Below are positions 15,679 to 25,248 of a DNA stretch of 64,000 nt, in pieces. The notes below the pieces were generated by a model that saw only the letters and a list, made by a program, of their open reading frames with translations, was not told the DNA's origin and did not search any database. The translations under genes and the position numbers were made by a program. Source of the stretch: Paenibacillus protaetiae (GTDB lineage: Bacteria > Bacillota > Bacilli > Paenibacillales > Paenibacillaceae); contig NZ_CP035492.1 of the NCBI RefSeq assembly GCF_004135365.1, forward strand, positions 2,106,501 through 2,170,500. The letters are read 5' to 3'. The first letter of the stretch is position 1. Each line of letters starts with the position of its first letter.

Positions 15679-16638
15679 TTACATGATGCTTTCTTTCGCG
15701 AATTTTTTGAACAAGCCGTTCGCTGTAAACAGCAGGATAATACTGATGACGGAGTTGAACATGCTGATAGCCGTCCCGTAAGAGAAATGGGCGATTTTAA
15801 TGCCGTAGTTTAAGGCGTATAGGTCAAGCACCTGCGAGTAGTCGGACACGAGGCTGTTGCCGAGCAGCATTTGCTTCTCGAACCCGATGCTGAGCAGATG
15901 GCCGATGGACATAATGAACAACACCATGATAGTGGAACGGATGCCCGGCATCGTAATGTTCCACATTTGCCGGAAACGCCCGGCGCCGTCTACCCGCGCC
16001 GCTTCATACAGCTCCTTGTCGATGCCGGTGATCGCCGCCAAATAGATGATGGCGTTCCAGCCGGTTTCCTTCCACACATCCGAGCCGGTGACAATTCCCC
16101 AGAACCATTTGCCTTTGGCCATAAACTGGACAGGCTCATCCAGAATGTGCAGCCAGACAAGCAGCTGATTGACGATTCCGTCCAACGAAAGCATGCTGCT
16201 AATAATGCCGGCTACAACAACCCACGATACGAAGTGGGGCAAATACGAAACCGTCTGGGTAATCCGTTTGAAGCCCATATTTTTTACTTCATTCAGCAAT
16301 ATCGCAAACACAATCGGAAACAAAAATCCGACAACCAGGCCCATCAGGCTCATCGCCAGCGTATTGCGCAATACAAGATAAAACTGGTCGTCCTGGAACA
16401 GCCTGCTGAATTGGTCAAGCCCTACCCATTCCTGCTCGCCAAACGATCTGGACGGCTTATAGTTCTGAAATGCCATCGTCCAGCCCCATAACGGCAAGTA
16501 GTTAAAAACAAACAGCCAAATGACAAAAGGAATGGACATCAAATACAAATATTTTTGCCGGATAACACTGCGCCAGAAGCCCGTTTTTTTACGCGGTTTA
16601 ACGGTAACGCTTTCATTATTCGTTGTCAGCGCTTCCAT
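15679..16638 (-). CDS. sugar ABC transporter permease (LplB/YteP type)
   Basis: A 319-aa CUT1 permease with six TM segments and an EAA loop LYEAARVDGAGRFRQMWNIT. Signatures LMSIPFVIWLFVFNYLPLWG, YLPHFVSWVVVAGI and LDLYALNYGIKI are those of the LplB/YteP group used for complex plant oligosaccharides. The start follows AAAGGGGGATCG. It heads the permease-permease-binding-protein operon, which lies downstream of the sensor kinase gene after a terminator. Confidence 0.95.
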   Translation of the reverse strand: MEALTTNNESVTVKPRKKTGFWRSVIRQKYLYLMSIPFVIWLFVFNYLPLWGWTMAFQNYKPSRSFGEQEWVGLDQFSRLFQDDQFYLVLRNTLAMSLMGLVVGFLFPIVFAILLNEVKNMGFKRITQTVSYLPHFVSWVVVAGIISSMLSLDGIVNQLLVWLHILDEPVQFMAKGKWFWGIVTGSDVWKETGWNAIIYLAAITGIDKELYEAARVDGAGRFRQMWNITMPGIRSTIMVLFIMSIGHLLSIGFEKQMLLGNSLVSDYSQVLDLYALNYGIKIAHFSYGTAISMFNSVISIILLFTANGLFKKFAKESIM

Positions 16639-16744
16639 AGGGACGATCCCCCTTTCTGCTATACCTTTATGATAGCTTGTCGTCCGCTCTGCGAACTACC
16701 CGACTTATTGGATATAAAACCATGTAAAAATTAGAGATGAACAG

Positions 16745-16796
16745 CAAAAAAAGCGCACTCCGGATGCCTCTTAAGCACCTGTTGTGCGCCTTTAGA
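16745..16796 (-). terminator. probable terminator after the sensor kinase gene
   Basis: On the minus strand AAAGGCGCAC pairs imperfectly with GTGCGCTTT around a 30-nt partly paired loop, and a run of seven T follows. It separates the kinase transcript from the permease operon. Confidence 0.6.
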
Positions 16797-16828
16797 CCTG
16801 ATTTCAAATTACGGTTCATGCCGCATGT

Positions 16829-18643
16829 TCAAATAGCCGTTAACAATTCCAGCGGAACATAGAACCGCATCGTTGTGCCTTCGCCGTACACACTTTCAAT
16901 CTGAAGCCCGCTGGCTTCGCCATACGTCAGCACAAGCCTTTGATGCACGTTGCGCAGCCCGATCCGGTTGTTGTCCTCTTCCGGGCCGGAAATGAACAAC
17001 AGCACTTCCTGCAGCTTCTCTTCGGACATGCCGGAGCCGTTATCCTCTACGCAGACATGCAGGCTGCCGTCCGCCACAATCAGCTTCACTTGAATCGTGA
17101 CAACGCCGTCTTTGTTTTCCAGCCCGTGAACGACGGCGTTCTCCACAAGCGGCTGAATAATGAGAGGCGGAATATGAAGGCTGCCCAGTCCCGGATCGAT
17201 CTGAAGTTCAAATTCCAGCCGGTCCTCATAACGGAAACGCTGGATTTCCAAATATGAAGAAACCATCTCCATCTCATTTTTAATGGTGACGTGTTCCCTG
17301 CCGATCTCCAAATTTTTGCGCATCAGCTTGCCGAGCAGCCGGACAATGTTGGCCAGCTCCTTCTCGCCTTTCAAATACGCATTCATCCGAATCGACTCCA
17401 GCGCATTAAACAAAAAATGCGGGTTAATTTGGCTTGCCATCATTTTCAGCTTAATTTCCCTTTGCGCGATTTCCATCCGGTTGTTTTGCTCCGTCGCTTC
17501 CACTACCTGCTTCATCAGCATGCTGATGCTTTCAACCATATAGTTGAACTGCCTGGACAGCTGGCCGATTTCATCGCTTCCGTCAATTTGGGAGACGACA
17601 TTCAAGTTGCCAAGCGCAAGCTTATTGAATTTGCGGCTGAGCAGCAGCAGCCGTTTGCTGGTCATAAAGGAGACGGTATAGACGAATATAAGCGCGATGA
17701 GCAGTACAAGCAGTATGATTCCCATCCCGAGCAGCCCGACCTTATTGGCATCGCTTACGATGCTTTTCGTATTAAACAAGGAAATGACGTTCAGCTCATC
17801 CAAACTTGACTCTGTCTGCACCGAATCCACAACGACGTAGGATTCCTTCCCGTTAATGACCTTTTTGTACGTCCCTTTCTCCAGCTTGCCGAAGCTGTTG
17901 CCCAGTCCAAGCTGCTGCATCGTTTGACCGACCATATCCGCGTTTTTGGCCGCTACTACATAACCGTTCTGATCCGTAATCATCGTTTCGAACGGCTCCT
18001 GTGTCAGCATCCGGTTCAGCTCGTCCTGATTCATCATAACGAGCAGCACTCCGCTTGTATGATAGTCACTGAATAAAACTTGCCGCACAAGCGACAGCCG
18101 CTTCACCGGCGCATCCGGCTCCCCTTCGACATACATCCATTTGACGCTCCGGGTGCCCATTGCCTCCTGATACCAAGAAGACGCTTTCACATCAGGCGTT
18201 GCCGGAATAATTTCCAAATTATTCACTAAGGTCGGGTTATCGAAATAAATGCGGACCCCGGAAATTTCTTTGTACTGCACCTTGTATGTCCGGAAATCGG
18301 TGAAGCTGAGGTAGGACTTCGTCAGCTCCAGCGCGTCCGGATACGACGTGTTGACAGTCTGCGCCATCTTCTCGTTCAGCAGCAGCGAATCGGATATTTT
18401 GAGCGGCACCTTCAGCATTGTCTCTGTCTGGATTCTCAGCTTCTCGACGTTATTGCTCGCCTGCTCGACCGCCCGCTCCAGCGTCTGCTGCCGAAAATAA
18501 TACGTAATGATGCTGCCTACGATCATAATAGGGATCAGAACAATCAATATATAAGATACAATCAGCTTATGCTTTAGCTTTAAATTGTTCGTTTTTTTCA
18601 GCAGTCTGTTCAGCAAGCGTTGACGCCCCTTTCGCCCGATCAA
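16829..18643 (-). CDS. YesM-type sensor histidine kinase
   Basis: Up to 604 aa. TM1 lies at about 27-50, an extracellular dCache-like sensing domain at about 50-300, TM2 at about 300-322, a HAMP region at about 325-380, the His_kinase motif with QINPHFLFNALESIR (phospho-accepting His) at about 405, and an HATPase end with VENAVVHGLENK and DNGSGM. The start is uncertain: TTG at 18643 has only a weak site (AGAAGAAAG), and a second TTG a few codons in follows AAAGGGGCG. It should sense extracellular sugars and phosphorylate a YesN-type regulator. The likely partner lies 3.6 kb away at 22284-23858. Confidence 0.92.
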   Translation of the reverse strand: MIGRKGRQRLLNRLLKKTNNLKLKHKLIVSYILIVLIPIMIVGSIITYYFRQQTLERAVEQASNNVEKLRIQTETMLKVPLKISDSLLLNEKMAQTVNTSYPDALELTKSYLSFTDFRTYKVQYKEISGVRIYFDNPTLVNNLEIIPATPDVKASSWYQEAMGTRSVKWMYVEGEPDAPVKRLSLVRQVLFSDYHTSGVLLVMMNQDELNRMLTQEPFETMITDQNGYVVAAKNADMVGQTMQQLGLGNSFGKLEKGTYKKVINGKESYVVVDSVQTESSLDELNVISLFNTKSIVSDANKVGLLGMGIILLVLLIALIFVYTVSFMTSKRLLLLSRKFNKLALGNLNVVSQIDGSDEIGQLSRQFNYMVESISMLMKQVVEATEQNNRMEIAQREIKLKMMASQINPHFLFNALESIRMNAYLKGEKELANIVRLLGKLMRKNLEIGREHVTIKNEMEMVSSYLEIQRFRYEDRLEFELQIDPGLGSLHIPPLIIQPLVENAVVHGLENKDGVVTIQVKLIVADGSLHVCVEDNGSGMSEEKLQEVLLFISGPEEDNNRIGLRNVHQRLVLTYGEASGLQIESVYGEGTTMRFYVPLELLTAI

Positions 18644-18714
18644 GCGCTTTCTTCTCTACTTATCTATCATACCTTATATTTGCGCTAGAGTGCTGAAACT
18701 TCTGCTCATGCCTA

Positions 18715-18753
18715 AAACCCTGATTTTCCCAAGCAAGCGGAAAATCAGGGTTT
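18715..18753 (-). terminator. terminator after the GH31 gene
   Basis: AAACCCTGATTTTCC and its perfect complement form a 15-bp stem around a 9-nt loop with a T-rich end on the minus strand. Confidence 0.85.
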
Positions 18754-18799
18754 GGGTTCATCATGGCGGAGCTGGGGCTGGAGCTGCAAAAGTTCACCG

Positions 18800-21118
18800 T
18801 TATTTCAGCTTGATTACAATGGTGCGCGTTCCTTCAAAAGCATCCGCCCGGATCGTTCCGCCGTCAAGCGCCGCGCCTTCGGCGGAGGCGATTTCGCCCA
18901 TGCTGTGCAGCGTAATGCTGAACGGCTTGCCTTCGCCGGCGGCGGTCACCACAATTACGGAACCTTCGCGGGACGCTTGAACCGTTAATGCGGTGCCGCC
19001 TTTCACAGTCGGCACAGAGCGTGCAGCCGAAGCGCCGTCCTCCAGCGCGTAAATGGCAAGCTGCACGCCGTCCGCGTAATCGTAGTCCGGACGGTTCTCA
19101 TTGGCGCCAAGCGGAACGATCGTATTGGGACGGACAAACAGCGGCAAGTTCAAATAACCGTACGTTTCTTTGCGCCATTTGCCGCCTTCCGCCGTTTCGC
19201 CGGTGAGCAGATGCGTCCAGCGGCCTTCCGGCAAGTAGTATGAGACTTCCCCGGACTCGCTGAATACCGGTGCGACAAGCAAGCCGTCGCCCAGCATATA
19301 TTGGCGGTCCAGCAGCTCGCAAGCCGGATCCTGCGGAAACTCCAGCAGCATGGCGCGCATAACCGGAACGCCAAGCCGTGCCGCCTCTACCGCCGCGCCA
19401 AACAGATACGGCATCAGGCGCGCCTTCAGCTTCGTAAATGTGCGTGTCACTTCGACAGACTCCTCGTCATACGCCCACGGAACGCGGTACGAAGTGCTGC
19501 CGTGCAGCCGGCTGTGGCTGGACAACAAGCCGAATTGCAGCCAGCGTTTAAAGACATGGGCCGGAGCCGTATTTTCGAACCCGCCGATATCGTGGCTCCA
19601 GAAGCCGAATCCGCCAAGGCCCAGCGACAAGCCGCCGCGCAAGCTTTCGGCCATCGAGCCGTAGTCCGCATAGCAGTCACCGCCCCAATGGACGGGGAAC
19701 TGCTGGCCGCCAGTTGTTGCGGAGCGAGCGAACACGGCCGCTTCGCCTTCGCCAAGCTTTTCTTTTAATGTATCAAACACAACCTTGTTATATAGGAAGG
19801 CGTAATAATTGTGCATTTTCGCCGGGTCGGAGCCGTCATGGTAAACGACATCGACCGGAATCCGCTCGCCGAAGTCGGTTTTGAAGCTGTCGACACCCAT
19901 ATCGACAAGCTCCTTCAAGTAACCGGCATACCATTCGCAGGCGGCCGGGTTCGTAAAGTCCACAAGCGCCATGCCCGGCTGCCACAAATTCCATTGCCAT
20001 ACGCCGCCGTCACGCTTCTTGACGAGGTATCCCCGCTCCTTGCCTTCCGCAAACAAACGGGAGCGCTGCCCGATATACGGGTTAATCCATACGCAAATTT
20101 TAAGCCCTTTCTCCTTCAGGCGTTTCAGCATGCCGACCGGGTCCGGGAAAACCCGCTCATCCCACTTGAAGTCGGTCCAATGAAATTCCTTCATCCAGAA
20201 ACAGTCAAAATGGAACACATGCAGCGGCAAATCCCGTTCCGCCATGCCGTCAACAAAGGAGTTCACCGTCGCCTCATCATAGTTGGTCGTAAACGATGTG
20301 GACAGCCACAAGCCAAACGACCATGCCGGCGGAAGGGCAGGCTTGCCGGTCAAATTCGTATATTTGTTCAGCACTTCTTTAGGTTCGGGGCCGTCGATGA
20401 CAAAATATTCGACAGATTGTCCCGGCACGCTGAACTGAATTTTTTTCACTTTCTCGGACGCGACTTCAAAGGATACGCCGCCCGGATCGTTAACGAATAC
20501 GCCGTACCCTTTGTTTGTTACATAAAACGGAATGTTTTTGTACGCCTGCTCCGAGCTTGTGCCGCCATCCTGATTCCAAATATCCACCACCTGACCGTTT
20601 TTGGCAAAAGCGGTGAACCGTTCGCCAAGCCCGTACACCCATTCGCCTACGCCAAGATCAAGCTCTTCCCGCATATAATCGCTGCCGCCCGTATCCGTAA
20701 TATGAGCCGGCGATCGAAAGCCGCTGCCCGTCAGGCGCTCATCGCCCCTGTAGAAAGCAAATGACCACGCGTTTCCTTTGCTAATGCGGACAGACAAGCT
20801 GCCGCTTGTCAGAACCGCTTCCTCCTCCGTCTCCGTTATGGAGACGTAACTTCCGTCACCCGCACGAAGCTCAAAACCCGGTCCGTTGTCCGTTAATCCG
20901 TCAAAATGTATCAGCTTGACGCCAATCACGCCGGGAGCCGGCGAATGAAACATAAACGTAAGCAGCGTTGTATTAATCATGGCACCGCGCCCCGGCAGCG
21001 GTGTCGTTGAGACGTAGGCGGTTAACGTATCATTTGCCCGCTTTATTTCATGCGCCTGGACCGCCGGATTTATCGTAAAACCTTCGCGGATAAGCCAATT
21101 GCCGTCCGTAAATTTCAT
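18800..21118 (-). CDS. yicI: GH31 alpha-xylosidase (YicI type)
   Basis: The ATG at 21118 follows AAGGGAGAG with 8 bases spacing and gives 772 aa, the length of E. coli YicI. The in-frame extension to 21202 has no ribosome site. The catalytic region shows VDSFKTDFGERIP with the nucleophile Asp and RSATTGGQQFPVHWGGDCYAD with the acid/base Asp. FGLWLSTSF and VFHFDCFWM are other GH31 YicI-group signatures. No signal peptide, so it acts in the cytoplasm on imported alpha-xylosides such as isoprimeverose released from xyloglucan. It lies divergent from an AraC regulator, and the sugar ABC genes and kinase are downstream. Confidence 0.93.
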   Translation of the reverse strand: MKFTDGNWLIREGFTINPAVQAHEIKRANDTLTAYVSTTPLPGRGAMINTTLLTFMFHSPAPGVIGVKLIHFDGLTDNGPGFELRAGDGSYVSITETEEEAVLTSGSLSVRISKGNAWSFAFYRGDERLTGSGFRSPAHITDTGGSDYMREELDLGVGEWVYGLGERFTAFAKNGQVVDIWNQDGGTSSEQAYKNIPFYVTNKGYGVFVNDPGGVSFEVASEKVKKIQFSVPGQSVEYFVIDGPEPKEVLNKYTNLTGKPALPPAWSFGLWLSTSFTTNYDEATVNSFVDGMAERDLPLHVFHFDCFWMKEFHWTDFKWDERVFPDPVGMLKRLKEKGLKICVWINPYIGQRSRLFAEGKERGYLVKKRDGGVWQWNLWQPGMALVDFTNPAACEWYAGYLKELVDMGVDSFKTDFGERIPVDVVYHDGSDPAKMHNYYAFLYNKVVFDTLKEKLGEGEAAVFARSATTGGQQFPVHWGGDCYADYGSMAESLRGGLSLGLGGFGFWSHDIGGFENTAPAHVFKRWLQFGLLSSHSRLHGSTSYRVPWAYDEESVEVTRTFTKLKARLMPYLFGAAVEAARLGVPVMRAMLLEFPQDPACELLDRQYMLGDGLLVAPVFSESGEVSYYLPEGRWTHLLTGETAEGGKWRKETYGYLNLPLFVRPNTIVPLGANENRPDYDYADGVQLAIYALEDGASAARSVPTVKGGTALTVQASREGSVIVVTAAGEGKPFSITLHSMGEIASAEGAALDGGTIRADAFEGTRTIVIKLK

Positions 21119-21153
21119 CGTGAGCACTCTCCCTTGTTCCGTATACTTCCATC

Positions 21154-21167
21154 TGTAAGCGGTTACC
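21154..21167 (-). promoter_or_regulatory. possible CcpA (cre) site in the GH31/AraC divergent region
   Basis: TGTAAGCGGTTACC matches the cre consensus (TGWAANCGNTNWCA) with one mismatch at the end. It lies 36 bases upstream of the alpha-xylosidase start, where catabolite repression would be expected. Confidence 0.5.
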
Positions 21168-21252
21168 GTTATAATGACATGATAATGACGTATAACATTC
21201 AAATCTAACAGAATCGAACAAATTTATAGCACAATATTGACGGAGGCATCCT

Positions 21253-22149
21253 ATGGATTCCATCTCTAAGCAAATGCTGAAGGAAAACCGCATTCATGGC
21301 GAGCAGCTGCAGCCCTTCGGCACCTACTGGTTCGATTACGGACCAGGCGAACATGTTGTCGACTGCCACTGGCATGAAGAAGCCGAATTTTTTTGTGTGC
21401 TCGATGGCAGCGTCCTGTTTCAGGTGGACGAGCAATTTTTTGAAGTGAAAGCCGGCGAAGCTGTCTTTATCGACGGCGGCGATATCCATGCCGGGCATGC
21501 CTTGGGCAGTGAAGGCTGCCGTTTTTTCGCGTTTGTATTTGGCACGCATCTGCTGGCCAGCGCCCATTACGATGCGATTCAGGAGCAGACTGTGCTGCCC
21601 TTTCAGGAACGGAAAGCGTCGTTCCCGAGGCTGATCCGTCCCGGCAGCGCTGCGGAAGACAGCCTGCTTGCCCATCTGCAGGCCATAATGGACAGCTGTG
21701 CCCGGCGGCAGCCGGGTTATGAAGCCGCAGCAAAAGGCCATCTGCTGCTGATGCTGCACGAGCTTGCCGCCAGCGGTCTTGCCCAGGACCGCCGTGTCAG
21801 CAGCGGCTCCGCCTCCCGCATGGAGCGGCTTAAAAAAGTGCTGCTGTATATTCAGCAGCATTACGACAAGCCCATCCGGCTGCACGAGCTGGCCGGGCAA
21901 ATCCCGATGAGCGAAGGGCAGTTTTGCCGCTTTTTCAAATCCATGACCGGCCAGACTCCCGTCGACTACATGAACAGCTACCGCATCCGCCAAGCGGCAA
22001 ACCTGCTGCTGCAGACCGACCGCAAAATATCCGACATCGCGTTAGAGGTTGGATTCGACAACATCAGCTATTTCATTCGCGTATTCCGCAAAATGATGAA
22101 ATGCCCGCCATCCGCTTTCCGGCGCGGAGCGGAGCCGGCCGCGGACTAG
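21253..22149 (+). CDS. AraC-family regulator with N-terminal cupin sensor
   Basis: A 298-aa protein. Residues about 20-110 form an AraC-type cupin (GEHVVDCHWHEEAEFFCVLDG, AVFIDGGDIHAGH), and residues about 195-292 form two HTH motifs, ending with the typical ISDIALEVGFDNISYFIRVFRKMM. It is transcribed away from the alpha-xylosidase gene and probably activates it in response to a sugar. Confidence 0.92.
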   Translation: MDSISKQMLKENRIHGEQLQPFGTYWFDYGPGEHVVDCHWHEEAEFFCVLDGSVLFQVDEQFFEVKAGEAVFIDGGDIHAGHALGSEGCRFFAFVFGTHLLASAHYDAIQEQTVLPFQERKASFPRLIRPGSAAEDSLLAHLQAIMDSCARRQPGYEAAAKGHLLLMLHELAASGLAQDRRVSSGSASRMERLKKVLLYIQQHYDKPIRLHELAGQIPMSEGQFCRFFKSMTGQTPVDYMNSYRIRQAANLLLQTDRKISDIALEVGFDNISYFIRVFRKMMKCPPSAFRRGAEPAAD

Positions 22150-22283
22150 AATGCCTGCTTCCGCAGCAGGCTGTTACAGGGCTGCAGCCTCCCGCTTTCC
22201 CCGTTATCGCCATCATACCTTGCCTGAACACGATGATATACCCAAACAATTAGCGCTTTTTTCATACATGAATTCGATGGCAG

Positions 22284-23858
22284 CTACTCATTTGATTTCG
22301 GCTGGCGCTGTTCTCCCTTCCGGTAGGAGGACGGCGAAATACCGACATATTTTTTAAACTTCCCGTGAAAATAGTCCACATGGGTATACCCGACTTTCTC
22401 CGCCACTTGATACACCTTCATGCCTTGCTGCAAATACTGCTTGGCATGCTCGATGCGGACTTTATCCAAATACGTATTGAAGTACTCGCCGGTCGTATTT
22501 TTAAACATTTTGCCAAGATAAGCCGGATTGTAGTTAAAAACAGCCGCCAGCGTTTCCAGCTTTACATTGTCGCTGAAATTGCGATGGATGATATCGAGAA
22601 TTGCTTTCATATCATGCTCCTGCGTACGTTCAGCCAGCGGCTCTGATACGGACGCCAGCAGGCCGATAACATGCCGGCACAAAAGGCGCATTGTCTGCTG
22701 CTGGTAAATAAGCGCAATCGAATCGGTGCTGCTCTTCAAGCAGCCGTTTAGTTCCCCATGATGTGCCGCCAGCCTGCTGAGCAGGCTGGCCGTCAGCTCG
22801 GCAAAAAAACGTTTTACATCCTGCTCCGGCGCCCTTGAGGCTGCAAAGAACTCTCCCGCCTGCAGAACCAGCTCTTCAAGCATCGGCCGGTTAGCCATCT
22901 CTAACGCATAATATAAACGATCCTCCATTCGTTCCGGGTGTTCTGCTATGCCTTGCTGCGCATATACGGCCTGCTTATCCGTCTCCTCGCTTAAAATGTC
23001 GTCCTCTCCGGCAAAAAACCGCTGCTGCAGCAGCTCGCCTGCTCGTTCCCCCGAACGCCAAATCGCAGACGGCTTGCGGACAAGCGGACCGGCCGCCGCC
23101 ATAAGGCTCAAGCCGGTTCCCGCAAGCAGCTTGTTAAGCTCCAGCCCAAGTTCCTTGCGCATTTGTTCGCCTACGACCGTTTTTTTCAGCAAAATGCCGG
23201 TGTCGCCCTGCTGATTAAAGCTAATCCCGAGCTCATTCCGCTCAACATAATGGTCGATCCGTTTGACGGCTTCCGTTATGTCAGTCGCTTCAGTCTTATA
23301 GCCGTCCGCCCGGTACAGCTCATAACGCAGCACCTGATATTCCTGCCAATCCAGCCCCAGCTGTTTGGCTTTTGCTGCAAGCTGTCCGGCTTCATCTTCA
23401 GTAGACTGCTCTAATAGGGATAACACAAGCTGATCCCGTGTCCATCTCCCGGCAACGGTGCTCCAACTGGCAATATCGCGTTCCTTCGCGCATTCTTTTT
23501 TTATATGTTTCAAATAGCCGATCATCTCATCTTCATCAACCGGTTTAAGCAAGTAGCCGTCTGCCCGGCTGGCAATCGCCTTTTTGGCATATTCAAAATC
23601 AGCGTAACCGCTAAGAATAAGAACATGAAGCCTCTCATCCAGCTGCCTCAGCTGTTGGATCAGCGTCAGCCCATCCATGCCGGGCATACGGATATCAGCC
23701 ACAACCAGGTCGGGTTTTACCTCGTGATACAGCTGGAGGGCTTCATAACCGTTTGAGGCCGTTGCCAAAACAGCGTACCCGCATTCTTCCCAGGGAATTA
23801 ACGCTTTTAATCCTTCACGTACTTTAGGCTCATCGTCAACAATCATCACGTTAATCAT
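22284..23858 (-). CDS. YesN-type response regulator with AraC DNA-binding domain
   Basis: The ATG at 23858 (AGGAGG with 10 bases spacing) gives 524 aa. The receiver domain occupies residues 1-120: acidic pocket DD at 8-9, phospho-acceptor Asp55 in VADIRMPG, and LLKPVDE with the conserved Lys. A long middle region follows, and the C-terminal about 100 aa is an AraC HTH (NPAYLGKMFKNTTGEYF, YQVAEKVGYTHVDYFHGKFKK). It is the natural partner for the YesM-type kinase at 16829-18643, though the two genes are not adjacent. Confidence 0.93.
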   Translation of the reverse strand: MINVMIVDDEPKVREGLKALIPWEECGYAVLATASNGYEALQLYHEVKPDLVVADIRMPGMDGLTLIQQLRQLDERLHVLILSGYADFEYAKKAIASRADGYLLKPVDEDEMIGYLKHIKKECAKERDIASWSTVAGRWTRDQLVLSLLEQSTEDEAGQLAAKAKQLGLDWQEYQVLRYELYRADGYKTEATDITEAVKRIDHYVERNELGISFNQQGDTGILLKKTVVGEQMRKELGLELNKLLAGTGLSLMAAAGPLVRKPSAIWRSGERAGELLQQRFFAGEDDILSEETDKQAVYAQQGIAEHPERMEDRLYYALEMANRPMLEELVLQAGEFFAASRAPEQDVKRFFAELTASLLSRLAAHHGELNGCLKSSTDSIALIYQQQTMRLLCRHVIGLLASVSEPLAERTQEHDMKAILDIIHRNFSDNVKLETLAAVFNYNPAYLGKMFKNTTGEYFNTYLDKVRIEHAKQYLQQGMKVYQVAEKVGYTHVDYFHGKFKKYVGISPSSYRKGEQRQPKSNE

Positions 23859-23880
23859 AGGTTGCACGCCTCCTCTGCGA

Positions 23881-23895
23881 ATGTAAGCGTTCTCT
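23881..23895 (+). promoter_or_regulatory. possible CcpA (cre) site upstream of the YesN-type gene
   Basis: ATGTAAGCGTTCTCT matches every fixed position of the WTGNAANCGNWNNCW consensus and sits just before the ribosome site of the response regulator gene. Confidence 0.55.
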
Positions 23896-24074
23896 TTTTT
23901 GAATATGCTGATTGGCCAGAATCCGCTTCGAACATCGCTTGCTTTATTCGAATTATACCGGATTGGGTCAGCAGAAGCTTATATAATCTCATTTCGATAT
24001 AACACGATTTTAACCTGCAAACCTTTATTAACCAAACCGATTACGCAGCTCCCTGCCAGCCGGTTCACGCAAAA

Positions 24075-24117
24075 AAAGCAAGCCGGAGCCAATAACCTGC
24101 CTGCGCCAGCTTGCTTT
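24075..24117 (-). terminator. terminator after the DRE-TIM aldolase gene
   Basis: On the minus strand AAAGCAAGCTGG pairs with CCGGCTTGCTTT and is followed by a run of T. Confidence 0.8.
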
Positions 24118-24149
24118 TGTTTAATATAAGGATATATCCGGCAAAAAAA

Positions 24150-25112
24150 TTATTTGCCGTGTGCAATTTCCGGCGTGGTCAGACGGTCGTAGAAGTCGAC
24201 CGCTTTATCTTTGTCCGGCGTATTGCGGAGCGCCATCGCCGAGCGCGGATGCTCGTCGAACATGCCCGTAATCATATAAGGAATAATGTAACCCCACTCT
24301 TCTTTTTCACGAAGCGGAATCATATAGTTTTCGATCATTTCGAGTACAGGGCGAACGCTGTATTTGCTGTTCGGCAGGTGTGCGACAAGCAGCTCCGTAT
24401 TGCAATTGCCTGCTGCGCGTCCCATGCCGTAAACAGAGGCATCAAGCAGTTCTACGCCTTTTTCCGCTGCAATGAGCGTGTTGGCGAATGCCAGCTGCAT
24501 GTTGTTATGCGTATGAACGCCAAGTCGTTTGTTCGGGAGATGTTCTTTGAACTTGTCCACCAAATAACTCATATCCGACGGCTTCAGGCTGCCGTAAGAG
24601 TCCACAATGTAGACTACATCCACAGCGCTTTCGCGAATCAGCTCAAAAGCTTCGATCAGCTGGTTTTCCATTACGTTGGACAAAGCCATAATATTCAATG
24701 TCGTTTCATAACCGCGGTCATGGAACAGCTGGATCAGCTCCAGCGCTTTATCTACGTCCTGAATATAGCAGGCAACGCGAATGAGATCCAGCATGCTTTC
24801 GCTGCGCGGCAAAATATCATTTTCGTCCACGCGGCCGATATCTACTAATGCGGAAAGTTTCGTTTTGCCTTTGTTTGGAATGATTTTGCGGAGAAAATCA
24901 TCGTTCAAGAAACGCCAAGGGCCGGCACTGTCGGCGCCTTTCAGCAATTTCGGAGAGTTTTTGTAGCCGATTTCCATATAATCAACGCCGGCTTCATTCA
25001 GTCTATCATACAAAGACTGTACAAATTCGACACTAAAGTCCCAATTATTCACAAGTCCGCCGTCACGGATCGTGCAGTCAACAATTTTGCAATGGCTCGT
25101 TTTTGAATTCAT
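24150..25112 (-). CDS. DRE-TIM (HMGL-like) aldolase-family protein
   Basis: A 320-aa protein from the ATG at 25112 (AAAGGAG with 7 bases spacing; a GTG codon directly before it is too close to the site). The HMGL-like TIM barrel is recognisable: IVDCTIRDGGLVNNWDFS near the N-terminus (metal-binding Asp and the catalytic RDG), YIVDSYGSLKPSDM, and the metal-binding HTHNN in GVHTHNNMQLAFANTL. This fold includes 4-hydroxy-2-oxovalerate aldolase, isopropylmalate synthase and HMG-CoA lyase. No acetaldehyde dehydrogenase or other pathway gene is nearby, so the reaction is unknown. It is transcribed alone. Confidence 0.8.
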   Translation of the reverse strand: MNSKTSHCKIVDCTIRDGGLVNNWDFSVEFVQSLYDRLNEAGVDYMEIGYKNSPKLLKGADSAGPWRFLNDDFLRKIIPNKGKTKLSALVDIGRVDENDILPRSESMLDLIRVACYIQDVDKALELIQLFHDRGYETTLNIMALSNVMENQLIEAFELIRESAVDVVYIVDSYGSLKPSDMSYLVDKFKEHLPNKRLGVHTHNNMQLAFANTLIAAEKGVELLDASVYGMGRAAGNCNTELLVAHLPNSKYSVRPVLEMIENYMIPLREKEEWGYIIPYMITGMFDEHPRSAMALRNTPDKDKAVDFYDRLTTPEIAHGK

Positions 25113-25192
25113 CACTCTGCTCCTTTAAATCGCGATAGTGTGCTCCTTCTATCATACTTGAAAAAAGAAAGGAACGCAAAGCCTTTTGAACC

Positions 25193-25236
25193 AAAAAAAA
25201 GCGCCGGCTCTTTTGCATAAAAAGAGCGGCGCCTTT
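25193..25236 (-). terminator. terminator after the lipoprotein gene
   Basis: AAAGGCGCC and GCTCTTTT arms pair with AAAAGAGC and GGCGCTTT on the minus strand around a short loop, followed by seven T. Confidence 0.8.
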
Positions 25237-25248
25237 GTTGCCGGCTAT

